A stretch of 64,000 nucleotides of DNA, from the NCBI GenBank assembly GCA_963842505.1, contig CAWJGZ010000003.1, positions 1 through 64,000 of the forward strand, read 5' to 3'. Below the pieces are notes generated by a model that searched no databases, was not told the DNA's origin, and saw nothing but the letters and a program-made list of their open reading frames with translations. This DNA comes from PALSA-129 sp963842505. Lineage in GTDB: Bacteria > Acidobacteriota > Terriglobia > Bryobacterales > Bryobacteraceae. The position numbers and the translations under genes are program-made. Below, piece after piece: positions 36,177 to 43,276 of the stretch. Every line of letters starts with the position of its first letter. Positions within the stretch are counted from its first letter, which is position 1.

Positions 36177-37314
36177 GCACGGAAATTCTGCGGAGGTGCG
36201 CCACCGCGGCCTCCAGGGCGTCCGCCAGCGCATCCACTTGCGCCGCCGTGTTGGAACGGCCCAGCGAGAAGCGCAGGCTCGATCTGGCGCGGTCCGCCGA
36301 TAACCCGATGGCGGTCAGCACGTGCGAAGGCGTGACGGCCCCCGAAGAACAGGCCGACCCGGTCGACACGGCGAAGCCCCGCAGATCGAGCGCAATCACC
36401 AACGCCTCGCCGTCAATGCCGTCGAAATACAGGTTACTGGTATTGGGTGTGCGATTCCATCGCGCGCCGTTGATGCCGGAGCCCGAAATGCGGCCCAGCA
36501 CGGTGTTCTCCAGGCGGTCACGCAGCCCGCCAATCCGTGCGGATTCCTCCGCAAGCGAACGCGCCGCCAGATCGGCCGCGGCTCCGAAGGCCACAATTCC
36601 CGGAACGTTTTCGGTGCCCGCCCGGCGGTCCCGCTCGTGATGGCCGCCGTAGGCGATGGGCGCCAGCCGCGTCCCCTTGCGCACGTAGAGCGCGCCCACA
36701 CCCTTGGGGGCGTACAGCTTGTGGCCGCTCATGCTGTAGAGATCCACGCCCAGCTCTTCCACGTCCACCGGAATCTTGCCCAGCGCCTGCACGCCATCGG
36801 AATGCAGCGGCACTCCGGCCTCGCGCGTGATGCGCGCGATCTCGACGATCGGCTGCACCACGCCCAGCTCGTTGTTGGCGTGCATAATCGAGACCAGCCC
36901 CGTATCCGGCCGCAGCGCGCGCCGCACATCGTCGGGGTTCACCATTCCGCCCGGGCCTGCCGCCAGAACCGTGACGGCCGTGCCCTGCCGTTCGAGTTGC
37001 GCGCATGTGGCCAGCACCGCCGGGTGCTCGATCGCGCTCGTGACGATGTGCGCCGGCCGCGATCCCAGCAGCGCCAGGTTGTCCGCCTCCGTGCCGCCGC
37101 TCGTGAACACCACCTCCGTGGGGCTCGCGTGGATCAGCGACGCCAGTTGCCGCCGCGCTCCTTCCAGCTTCTGCTTGGCCGCCTGGCCGAAATGATGGAT
37201 GCTGGAAGCGTTACCATACACTTGACCGAGACACGTCACCAGCGTCTCCAGTACTTCGGGAGCGACAGGCGTGGTGGCGTTGTGGTCAAAATAGAAGCGC
37301 TGCACTGAGTTCAT
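36169..37314 (-). CDS. iscS: cysteine desulfurase
   Basis: 381 aa, PLP-dependent. It takes sulfur from cysteine as a persulfide for tRNA thiolation and Fe-S assembly. N-terminus VQRFYFDHNATTPVAPEVLE; PLP Lys199 in SMSGHKLYAPKG; active-site Cys322 in STGSACSSG. No iscU or iscR is adjacent, only mnmA, so tRNA thiolation is its clearest role. Its start codon is 7 bp from that of the divergent SAM hydrolase gene. Confidence 0.96.
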   Translation of the reverse strand: MNSVQRFYFDHNATTPVAPEVLETLVTCLGQVYGNASSIHHFGQAAKQKLEGARRQLASLIHASPTEVVFTSGGTEADNLALLGSRPAHIVTSAIEHPAVLATCAQLERQGTAVTVLAAGPGGMVNPDDVRRALRPDTGLVSIMHANNELGVVQPIVEIARITREAGVPLHSDGVQALGKIPVDVEELGVDLYSMSGHKLYAPKGVGALYVRKGTRLAPIAYGGHHERDRRAGTENVPGIVAFGAAADLAARSLAEESARIGGLRDRLENTVLGRISGSGINGARWNRTPNTSNLYFDGIDGEALVIALDLRGFAVSTGSACSSGAVTPSHVLTAIGLSADRARSSLRFSLGRSNTAAQVDALADALEAAVAHLRRISVHA

Positions 37315-37321
37315 TTTACCA

Positions 37322-38110
37322 ATGCCGGCACCTATTCTTACTCTGACTACCGATTTCGGCCTCTCCGACCACTACGTCGGCGCCATGAAAGGCGTCATTC
37401 TTGGCATCTGCCCGCGCGCGCAGCTCGTGGATATCAGCCACCAGGCGACCCCATTCGAAATCGGCGAAGGCGCTTACTTGATCGCCCAGGTCTACCGCTA
37501 TTTCCCGCGTAAGACGGTGCACCTGGTGGTGATCGATCCGGGAGTCGGCTCGGCGCGCCGCCCCATTCTCATGGAGGCTGCGGGCCAGTATTTCGTGGCG
37601 CCCGATAACGGCGTCCTGTCCATGGTCTTCTCCCGCGAGAAACATAAGATCCGCCTGATCTCCAATGAGCGCTATTTCCTCAACCCCGTAAGCCGCACCT
37701 TCCATGGCCGGGACATCTTCGCCCCGGTGGCTGCCCACCTGGCCGCCGGCGTGGTGCCTGCCCGCTTTGGCAAACTCATATCGGACTACCTCCGGCCCGG
37801 TTTCGAAATGCCCCAGCGTACCGGCAAGCACACCTGGTTGGGCCGCATCCTGAAGATCGACCACTTCGGCAACATCGTCACCAACTTTCATGTCGACGAT
37901 TTCCCCGATCTCGAGCGCCGCGATTTTTCCCTGGCAATCGGAGCCGCGCAGATCGGTTCCCTGCTGCACACCTATGCGGAGTGCGCTCCCGGAGAGCTGT
38001 TCGTAATCGCCGGCAGTTCCGGGTACCTGGAGGTTTCGGTGAACCAGGGCTCGGCGGCCGGACGCATCGGATGCCAGACCGGCGCCTCGGCGGAATTGAC
38101 GCTTAGGTAG
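37322..38110 (+). CDS. S-adenosyl-L-methionine hydrolase (adenosine-forming), DUF62 family
   Basis: 262 aa. LTLTTDFGLSDHYVGAMKGV at the N-terminus and HLVVIDPGVGSARRPI near residue 63 are the signatures of the SAM hydroxide adenosyltransferase family, related to fluorinase and chlorinase. Asp/Arg/His that activate water are expected in DPGVGSxRR and HGRDIFAPVAAHLA, both present. It splits SAM to adenosine and methionine; the physiological reason is unclear in most bacteria. Divergent from iscS. Confidence 0.93.
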   Translation: MPAPILTLTTDFGLSDHYVGAMKGVILGICPRAQLVDISHQATPFEIGEGAYLIAQVYRYFPRKTVHLVVIDPGVGSARRPILMEAAGQYFVAPDNGVLSMVFSREKHKIRLISNERYFLNPVSRTFHGRDIFAPVAAHLAAGVVPARFGKLISDYLRPGFEMPQRTGKHTWLGRILKIDHFGNIVTNFHVDDFPDLERRDFSLAIGAAQIGSLLHTYAECAPGELFVIAGSSGYLEVSVNQGSAAGRIGCQTGASAELTLR

Positions 38111-38301
38111 GACAGGCCTCCTGGCCTGCTGCAGAGGGCCAGCAGCCCGCGAAATCTCATGGAAGAGTGTTTTGAAGCCTCGCCGTTCGTGGAGCGGGCC
38201 TCCGGCCGGAACGCCGGCTTTCCAGCCGGCGCCCCGCTATTTCGACCTTGTCATTCTGATTTGCCCGCATGAACAAGGCCGTCAGGCCTGTCCTGTGCTA
38301 C
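38106..38301. repeat. region bounded by inverted repeats
   Basis: taggacaggcctcctggcct (38106 onward) and aggccgtcaggcctgtcct (ending near 38296) are inverted relative to each other and enclose about 150 bp that includes the REP-like unit at 38177-38244. It lies between the converging SAM hydrolase and sensor kinase genes and may act as a bidirectional terminator. Confidence 0.55.
38177..38244. repeat. REP-like palindromic repeat, copy 1
   Basis: gcctcgccgttcgtggagcg then ggcctccggcc, ccggctttccagccgg and cgccccg. It contains two hairpins (gggcctccggccg and ccggctttccagccgg). A near-identical unit lies at 50596-50660, about 12 kb away. Confidence 0.75.
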
Positions 38302-40070
38302 GCCGCGCCGTTCCGCGCAACGGGAACGCTGGGTTCGAGGTCGCGCAGCAGCCGGTCCAGTTCGGCTTCCTGCACCGGCTTAGCCATCACGTAGCAGCCG
38401 TCGCCTTCGAAATCCGCGGCCAGATCGGCGCGGTAGCCGTCCGACAGCAGCACGAAGGCGCCCACGCGGTGTAGCATGCGCTCGCTGAGTTCCACCCAAT
38501 TCAGGCCGGGCGCGTGGTCCGAACAAAACGCCGCGTCGAAGCGCATCCGGTTGGACAGTTCCAGACCAGTATCGGCGTTGGTCACGGGGACCACCCGATA
38601 CCCGCGCGCTGCCAGCAGGCTCAGGATCTGGCGCTGCGCGGCCTCTTCTGGTTCGATCACCAGCGCGGTCAAGCCTCGCGGAAAATCCGCCGCCGCGCCC
38701 CCGGCCACGCGTTCCTTGGGTGCGGTGGTCGGCAACTCGATCTCGAACCGTGGATCGGAGCCGTGCTTCTCAATCAGCCGCACTTCACCGCCGTGGCCGG
38801 CGATTACGCTCCGCGTGATGCCCAGGACTCCCGCCGCCTCCTCGGGCTTGTCCGATACCGTCGGCGCCGTAAATGCGATCTCCACTAACAGCCGCCGCGC
38901 CAGTACGCTGGTGCGAACCGTGATCACTTTCTGCGGCGCGTCCGCCAGTGACTGTTCGGCATGCACCAGCAGGTTCAGAAACACTTGCTCCAGCTGGCCC
39001 TGCGACCCCATCACGAAAAGCGGCTCGCTGGTGGTGAGATCGCGCACGCGGATGCCCGACGCCTTCCAGTCGCCTTCACGAAACTCCAACAGGTTGTGCA
39101 GCAGCGCCGTAACTGAAACCGGCCGCGCTTCCATCGGCTCGTTGGCGGCGAAAGAAACCAGGCGCGCCACCATGGCGGCGGCTCTCTGCGCCTCGGCCGC
39201 GATGGTTGCCACTTCCCGCTCGGCGCCCCAGGCGTGCGCCTTGTCGAACACTCGCCGCGCCAGGTCGGAGATGGAGGATAACGGAGCTTGCAGCTCGTTT
39301 ACCACTCCCGAAATCAGCCGTCCTACCGCAGCCAGCTTCTCTGTCCGGTAGAGCTGTTCCTGCACCGAGCGCTGGTCCAGCAGGCGGATTGCCACCCCGA
39401 TCTGGTTCGCCAGGTGCTGCGCCAGGGTTTGTTCGTCGGGAGTGAAATCGTGGGCTCGCTCGGCGTGGTCCAGTTCCAGAATGCCCACTACCTCGGTTTG
39501 CGCCATCATGGGGACAAACAACAAAGACTTGGGAGCCGTCTCCGCGTTGCCCCCGGAAACAGGAAACGGGCTGCGATCGATGTCCGGAATCGCCAACAAC
39601 GTGCGGTAGTGGTAGCAAGCCACGGCGCCGGCATAAGTTCCGCCCGGCGGCGTGGAGAGCGAAATAGACACCGCCGCCTCATGCTCGCCGGTCAGCGCGT
39701 CCAGCGTTTTGGCGGCGCGGTTGTACACGAACAGGTGCACCCGCGAAACCCCCAGGATGGACACCAGGAAATCGCTGATCCGTGTGTAGATGGCTTCGGG
39801 AGTGGGCGCGCTCAGAATCTCTTCACTCAGGTGGTAGGTCTTTCGCAGCCGCTCGCGCTGGCGCCGCATGCGGCGCTCGCGGCCCCACACGAAAAAGGTA
39901 ATGCTGAACAGCATCGCCAACCCCGCCGCCACCATCAGAGGTTGAAAGAGCTGGCTCCTTTCCACGGAAGCCCAAAAAGGGGATGCCAAGTGCGCCGGGC
40001 GCAAGACTCCAATCGCCAGCAACCCTGCCCGAAAATGGACTAGATCGACCGTCGTTGCTCCCCTAGCCAC
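38298..40070 (-). CDS. degenerate hybrid sensor kinase (GAF, kinase-like, receiver-like)
   Basis: 590 aa from a GTG at 40070, overlapping the HAD gene by 31 nt. One membrane helix (about 42-62), coiled linker, GAF domain (about 85-230), DHp-like and ATPase-like domains (about 240-450), receiver-like domain (about 465-580). Key residues are gone: the DHp phospho-acceptor is Asn258 (GVVNELQAPL in place of GxxHExxxPL), the second N-box Asn is His370 (NLLVHAEQSL), no DxGxG G1 box is visible, and the receiver acceptor Asp is Ser517 (FDAAFCSDHAPG). The receiver Lys564 remains. It cannot be a normal phospho-relay protein; a sensory scaffold or recent loss are the alternatives. Confidence 0.85.
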   Translation of the reverse strand: MARGATTVDLVHFRAGLLAIGVLRPAHLASPFWASVERSQLFQPLMVAAGLAMLFSITFFVWGRERRMRRQRERLRKTYHLSEEILSAPTPEAIYTRISDFLVSILGVSRVHLFVYNRAAKTLDALTGEHEAAVSISLSTPPGGTYAGAVACYHYRTLLAIPDIDRSPFPVSGGNAETAPKSLLFVPMMAQTEVVGILELDHAERAHDFTPDEQTLAQHLANQIGVAIRLLDQRSVQEQLYRTEKLAAVGRLISGVVNELQAPLSSISDLARRVFDKAHAWGAEREVATIAAEAQRAAAMVARLVSFAANEPMEARPVSVTALLHNLLEFREGDWKASGIRVRDLTTSEPLFVMGSQGQLEQVFLNLLVHAEQSLADAPQKVITVRTSVLARRLLVEIAFTAPTVSDKPEEAAGVLGITRSVIAGHGGEVRLIEKHGSDPRFEIELPTTAPKERVAGGAAADFPRGLTALVIEPEEAAQRQILSLLAARGYRVVPVTNADTGLELSNRMRFDAAFCSDHAPGLNWVELSERMLHRVGAFVLLSDGYRADLAADFEGDGCYVMAKPVQEAELDRLLRDLEPSVPVARNGAA

Positions 40071-40708
40071 GATGCTAAAGCCGCGCTCTTAAAATTATCC
40101 GCGCTAAAGTCGGTTGCCTGCAAGTTAACATAAGTCGTATAAAGGCCGATAACCTTCATGCCCGCGGCTTTCGCCGCGGCCACTCCGGTAGGCGAATCTT
40201 CAATCACGATGCAATTGGCCGGGGCAACCTTTAATAAATCGGCCGTAAGCAGGTAGACGTCCGGGTGTGGCTTGGGGTTTACAACTTGCCGGCCGTCCAC
40301 CACGACGCGAAAGTAGGGTTTCAGACCGGCCCGATCCAGCACGAACGCCACGTTTTCCGGCTCGGCGTTGCTGGCCACCGCCATGGCAGCGGCCCGATAC
40401 CGGTCCAGAAACGGCCGCAGCCCCGGCACCAGCATCCGTTCGATCCGGCTGCCGGCCATCTCCCGGTACAACGCCTCTTTGGCACGGCTGCGCGCCGCCA
40501 CTTCCCGCGCTCCGAGGCCGTCGCCGAAATAATCGCGAATGATCTCGTCGTTGCGCTTGCCGTACATGCGCTCGAGCATCGCGGGCGTGGTTTCCAATCC
40601 ATAGCGCCGATTGAACGCAACCCAGGCTTCGCGGTGCACGGGGTTGGAGTCCACAATCACCCCATCCATATCGAAAATCAGAGCCAGGCCCTCCGCCAGC
40701 GGACTCAC
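40040..40708 (-). CDS. HAD-superfamily hydrolase, beta-phosphoglucomutase-like
   Basis: 222 aa. Motif I LIFDMDGVIVDSNPVHREAW with the nucleophile Asp, motif II VASNAEP, motif III Lys in NPKPHPDVY, and motif IV IEDSPTGVAAAKAAGM. The helical cap is of the beta-phosphoglucomutase/phosphatase type. Probably a sugar-phosphate phosphatase or mutase. Middle gene of cutA-HAD-sensor kinase; overlaps cutA by 4 nt. Confidence 0.93.
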   Translation of the reverse strand: MSPLAEGLALIFDMDGVIVDSNPVHREAWVAFNRRYGLETTPAMLERMYGKRNDEIIRDYFGDGLGAREVAARSRAKEALYREMAGSRIERMLVPGLRPFLDRYRAAAMAVASNAEPENVAFVLDRAGLKPYFRVVVDGRQVVNPKPHPDVYLLTADLLKVAPANCIVIEDSPTGVAAAKAAGMKVIGLYTTYVNLQATDFSADNFKSAALASWLGEQRRSI

Positions 40709-41043
40709 TCGCCGGCCTCGGGCCCGCTCCCGATACTGGATTCGAGCCAGTTCAGATAATTCGGCGCGCCATCCACCACCGCCAGCGCCAGCACCTCCGG
40801 CACTTCGTAGGAGTGCGCCTTCTCAATCGCATCGCGCACCCCGGCGAACAACGCGCGCGAGCTCTTGATCACCAGCAGGCACTCGCCCGCCGATTCGACG
40901 GCGCCTTTCCAGCGGTAGAAGCTGCGCACACCGGGAACCACGCTGACGCAAGCGGCCAATTTTTCGCCGACCAGCAGTCGCGCCAGGCGCGCGGCTTCTT
41001 CCTCGTCCGGGCATGTGCTGAGAACCACAATATTGTCGGTCAT
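40705..41043 (-). CDS. cutA: divalent-cation tolerance protein CutA
   Basis: 112 aa, usual length. LARLLVGEKLAACVSVVPGV, RSFYRWKGAVESAGECLLVI and YEVPEVLALAVVDGAPNYLNWL are the CutA1 signatures. Trimeric PII-like cytosolic protein; copper tolerance was proposed but the molecular role is unclear. First gene of a three-gene leftward run. Confidence 0.95.
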   Translation of the reverse strand: MTDNIVVLSTCPDEEEAARLARLLVGEKLAACVSVVPGVRSFYRWKGAVESAGECLLVIKSSRALFAGVRDAIEKAHSYEVPEVLALAVVDGAPNYLNWLESSIGSGPEAGE

Positions 41044-41092
41044 GTCTTCCTGAAAAAAGTGCGGAACGAATTGGAAAAGCGATGTTACTATT

Positions 41093-41410
41093 ATGTTCCA
41101 GGCGTTTGTTCCGATGAAAGTGCCGCTCGCTCGATTTGCCTATCTGATCGCTTTCCTGGTGGTCGCCACGTATGCGTTTGTCACGTTGCGCGGGCCGCAT
41201 GGCATCCACGCGCTGATGGAGAAGCAGCGCATGATCCAGGAAATGGAAAAGCAGAATTCGGATGCGGCCAAGGAAATCGAAAGGATGCGCGACCATCTCC
41301 AGCGGCTGTCCAACGACCCGGCCGAGCAGGAGCTGGAAATCCGCGAGCGCCTCAAACTGGTGCACCCCGGCGAGAAAGTCTACGTCACCGGCGATCCCGA
41401 CAAAAAATAG
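41093..41410 (+). CDS. FtsB/DivIC-like septum formation initiator
   Basis: 105 aa: one membrane helix (about 13-32, FAYLIAFLVVATYAFVTLRG), a short coiled coil (about 38-75) and a tail ELEIRERLKLVHPGEKVYVT, matching FtsB/DivIC in layout and in the conserved EIRERL-L-PGE segment. It would join FtsL and FtsQ at the division site. The ATG at 41093 is used; an alternative at 41114 lacks a ribosome binding site. Confidence 0.85.
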   Translation: MFQAFVPMKVPLARFAYLIAFLVVATYAFVTLRGPHGIHALMEKQRMIQEMEKQNSDAAKEIERMRDHLQRLSNDPAEQELEIRERLKLVHPGEKVYVTGDPDKK

Positions 41411-41455
41411 TTGTTAGCCCTCCACGCAGGGAACTATTACATCTAACCCTGCGCT

Positions 41456-41636
41456 AGCCCGCTTTTCTCACCAGGTTTCGTCGCGAGGCGCGTCAGAAGG
41501 CTGTGGATACGAGGCGCGCGCCGCTCAGCGCGCGCAGGCATACTTGAACAGTATGTCGAGCACGCTGAGCAAGCGCAACGAAGTAGACGCGGCCTTATCA
41601 CGCGCCGCAGCAGAAAGCTGGTGAGAAATGCGGGCT
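41456..41636. repeat. inverted-repeat element, copy 2 (MITE-like)
   Basis: 181 bp. The ends agcccgcttttctcaccag(gt) and (ag)ctggtgagaaatgcgggct are inverted with 19 of 21 matching. Interior includes the palindromic gcgcgcgccgctcagcgcgc. Related to 34847-35049. It lies between converging genes and its right end overlaps the stop codon of the dehydrogenase by 2 nt. Confidence 0.8.
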
Positions 41637-42630
41637 AAACGCGCAGCACCGCGGCGCCGCGAATTCCCCCGCTTTTTAGCATGATCAGAGCCTCGTTGGC
41701 TTGCTCCAGGCTAAACTCTCGGGTTTCCGTGTGGATGGGAATCTCCGCTGCAATCCGTAGGAGGTCTTCGCCATCGGCGCGCGTGTTGTTGGCGACGCTG
41801 CGGATGACACGCTCCTCGTACAGCAGGCTGTAGTCGATCGGCGGAATGGAGCTCATGTGGATTCCGCCCAGCGCCACCGTGCCGCCCCGCTTGAGCCCGC
41901 GAAGGGCCGGGATCACCAACTCTCCCGCCGGCGCGAAAATCAGAGCGCCATCCACTTGGCGCGGCGCCCGGTCGGTGGAATTGCCCGCCCACACCGCGCC
42001 CAGGTCTAGCGCCAGTTGGCGGTGGCGCGGCCCCCGCGAAAACGCGTAGACTTCGATGCCCCAGTGCCGCGCCACTTGTATGGCGACGTGCGCCGCCGCG
42101 CCGAAACCGTAGATGGCCAGGCTGCCGCCCGGCGCCACGCCCGACATCCGCAGCGTGCGGAACCCGATGATGCCCGCGCACAGCAGCGGCGCCGCGTGCT
42201 CGTCGGAGAAGCCGTCCGGCAGCGCGTAGACGAAATCTTCGGGCGCTACCAGGTATTCGGCGTAGCCGCCGTCCACCGTCCAGCCCGTGAACTCGGCGTG
42301 CTCGCACAGATTCTCGCGGCCCGCGCGGCAATACCCGCAGGCGCCGCACGTGTGGTGCAGCCAGGCCACCCCCACGCGCGCCCCATGCGCAAAGCGCGAA
42401 GCCGCGGGCCCGTTGGCTTCCACCACTCCCGCCACCTGGTGGCCCGGCACCAGTGGCGATTTGCGCGGTTCGAGTTCCCCCTCCACTACGTGCAGGTCCG
42501 TCCGGCAGACCCCGCAGGTGCGCACGCGCACCAGCACTTGGTTGCCGCTGGGAACCGGAGCCGCCACCTCGGTCAGCCGCAACGGCTGTGTCTCAATTGC
42601 CGCCGGAGCCGTCAGGAGCCACGCCTTCAT
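41635..42630 (-). CDS. zinc-dependent alcohol dehydrogenase
   Basis: 331 aa, MDR superfamily. Catalytic-zinc site CGVCRTDLHVVEGE and PLVPGHQVAGVV (GHE changed to GHQ, as in the AdhP/YogA-like zinc-binding group); structural-zinc Cys in CGACGYCRAGRENLCEHAEF; Rossmann segment GSLAIYGFGAAAHVAIQVAR where Ala replaces one Gly of GxGxxG. Oxidises an alcohol or reduces an aldehyde; substrate unknown. Transcribed alone. Confidence 0.92.
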   Translation of the reverse strand: MKAWLLTAPAAIETQPLRLTEVAAPVPSGNQVLVRVRTCGVCRTDLHVVEGELEPRKSPLVPGHQVAGVVEANGPAASRFAHGARVGVAWLHHTCGACGYCRAGRENLCEHAEFTGWTVDGGYAEYLVAPEDFVYALPDGFSDEHAAPLLCAGIIGFRTLRMSGVAPGGSLAIYGFGAAAHVAIQVARHWGIEVYAFSRGPRHRQLALDLGAVWAGNSTDRAPRQVDGALIFAPAGELVIPALRGLKRGGTVALGGIHMSSIPPIDYSLLYEERVIRSVANNTRADGEDLLRIAAEIPIHTETREFSLEQANEALIMLKSGGIRGAAVLRV

Positions 42631-42680
42631 GCTGATATTGTCGCGCTGCCGCGGAATTGGCGGGGCAGACCCCGTCCAAG

Positions 42681-43082
42681 CTACGCGCTCGCGACACTCA
42701 TTGGCTTAGCGCCCTCCGATTGCATGAATCGCGGGGCATGATACGGCTGGAAACGGTAACCGGTGCCGAAGATCGTTTCGATGTACTCCTGTGCGAATTG
42801 CCCCAGTTTTTTCCGCAGGCGCCGCACGTGAACATCCAGCGTGCGCGTCTTGACTTCAGCTCCGTAGCCCCAGACCTGCATTAACAAGGCTTCCCTGGGG
42901 ATGATCTTGCCGGCATGTTCCACCAGCAGCGCCAGCAGGGCATATTCCTTGCGGGTGAGCACCAAGCGCCCGTCATCGAGCAGCGCGGTCTGTCGATCGA
43001 AGTCGATCTTGAGGTGCTCGTCACGATAAGACACTATGGACTTTCCGGCAGCCTGTCCTGATCCCACGATTCCCTCCTCCAC
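42681..43082 (-). CDS. OmpR/PhoB-type DNA-binding domain without receiver
   Basis: 133 aa from a GTG. Residues about 20-115 are a winged helix: LTRKEYALLALLVEHAGKII, REALLMQVWGYGAEVKTRTL, DVHVRRLRKKL and YIETIFGTGYRF. There is no receiver domain and no room for one, since the interval upstream to the divergent gene is short. The protein would act without phosphorylation or need a partner. It is alone on its strand, with an inverted repeat in its upstream region (43115-43151). Confidence 0.9.
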   Translation of the reverse strand: MEEGIVGSGQAAGKSIVSYRDEHLKIDFDRQTALLDDGRLVLTRKEYALLALLVEHAGKIIPREALLMQVWGYGAEVKTRTLDVHVRRLRKKLGQFAQEYIETIFGTGYRFQPYHAPRFMQSEGAKPMSVASA

Positions 43083-43114
43083 CTATGTCCTACGATTGAT
43101 GCTACGAGCAAAGT

Positions 43115-43151
43115 TCACAAAGGTAATGCCGGATTGGCAAAAACTTTGTGA
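43115..43151. promoter_or_regulatory. inverted repeat between divergent genes
   Basis: TCACAAAG (43115-43122) and CTTTGTGA (43144-43151), perfect 8-bp arms 21 bp apart, in the 194-bp interval between the orphan winged-helix gene and the propeller protein gene. A possible binding site for the winged-helix protein. Confidence 0.45.
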
Positions 43152-43276
43152 GAAGCAACACATATAGCGTGGTGGGCAGGCTGGAAGACCTGCTCAACGT
43201 CCGTCACCGTGGTTGATTACCATAGAATGATTCGAGCCGGAGGATCAATGGTATCCGCGGCTCCGAGGAGGTATCG

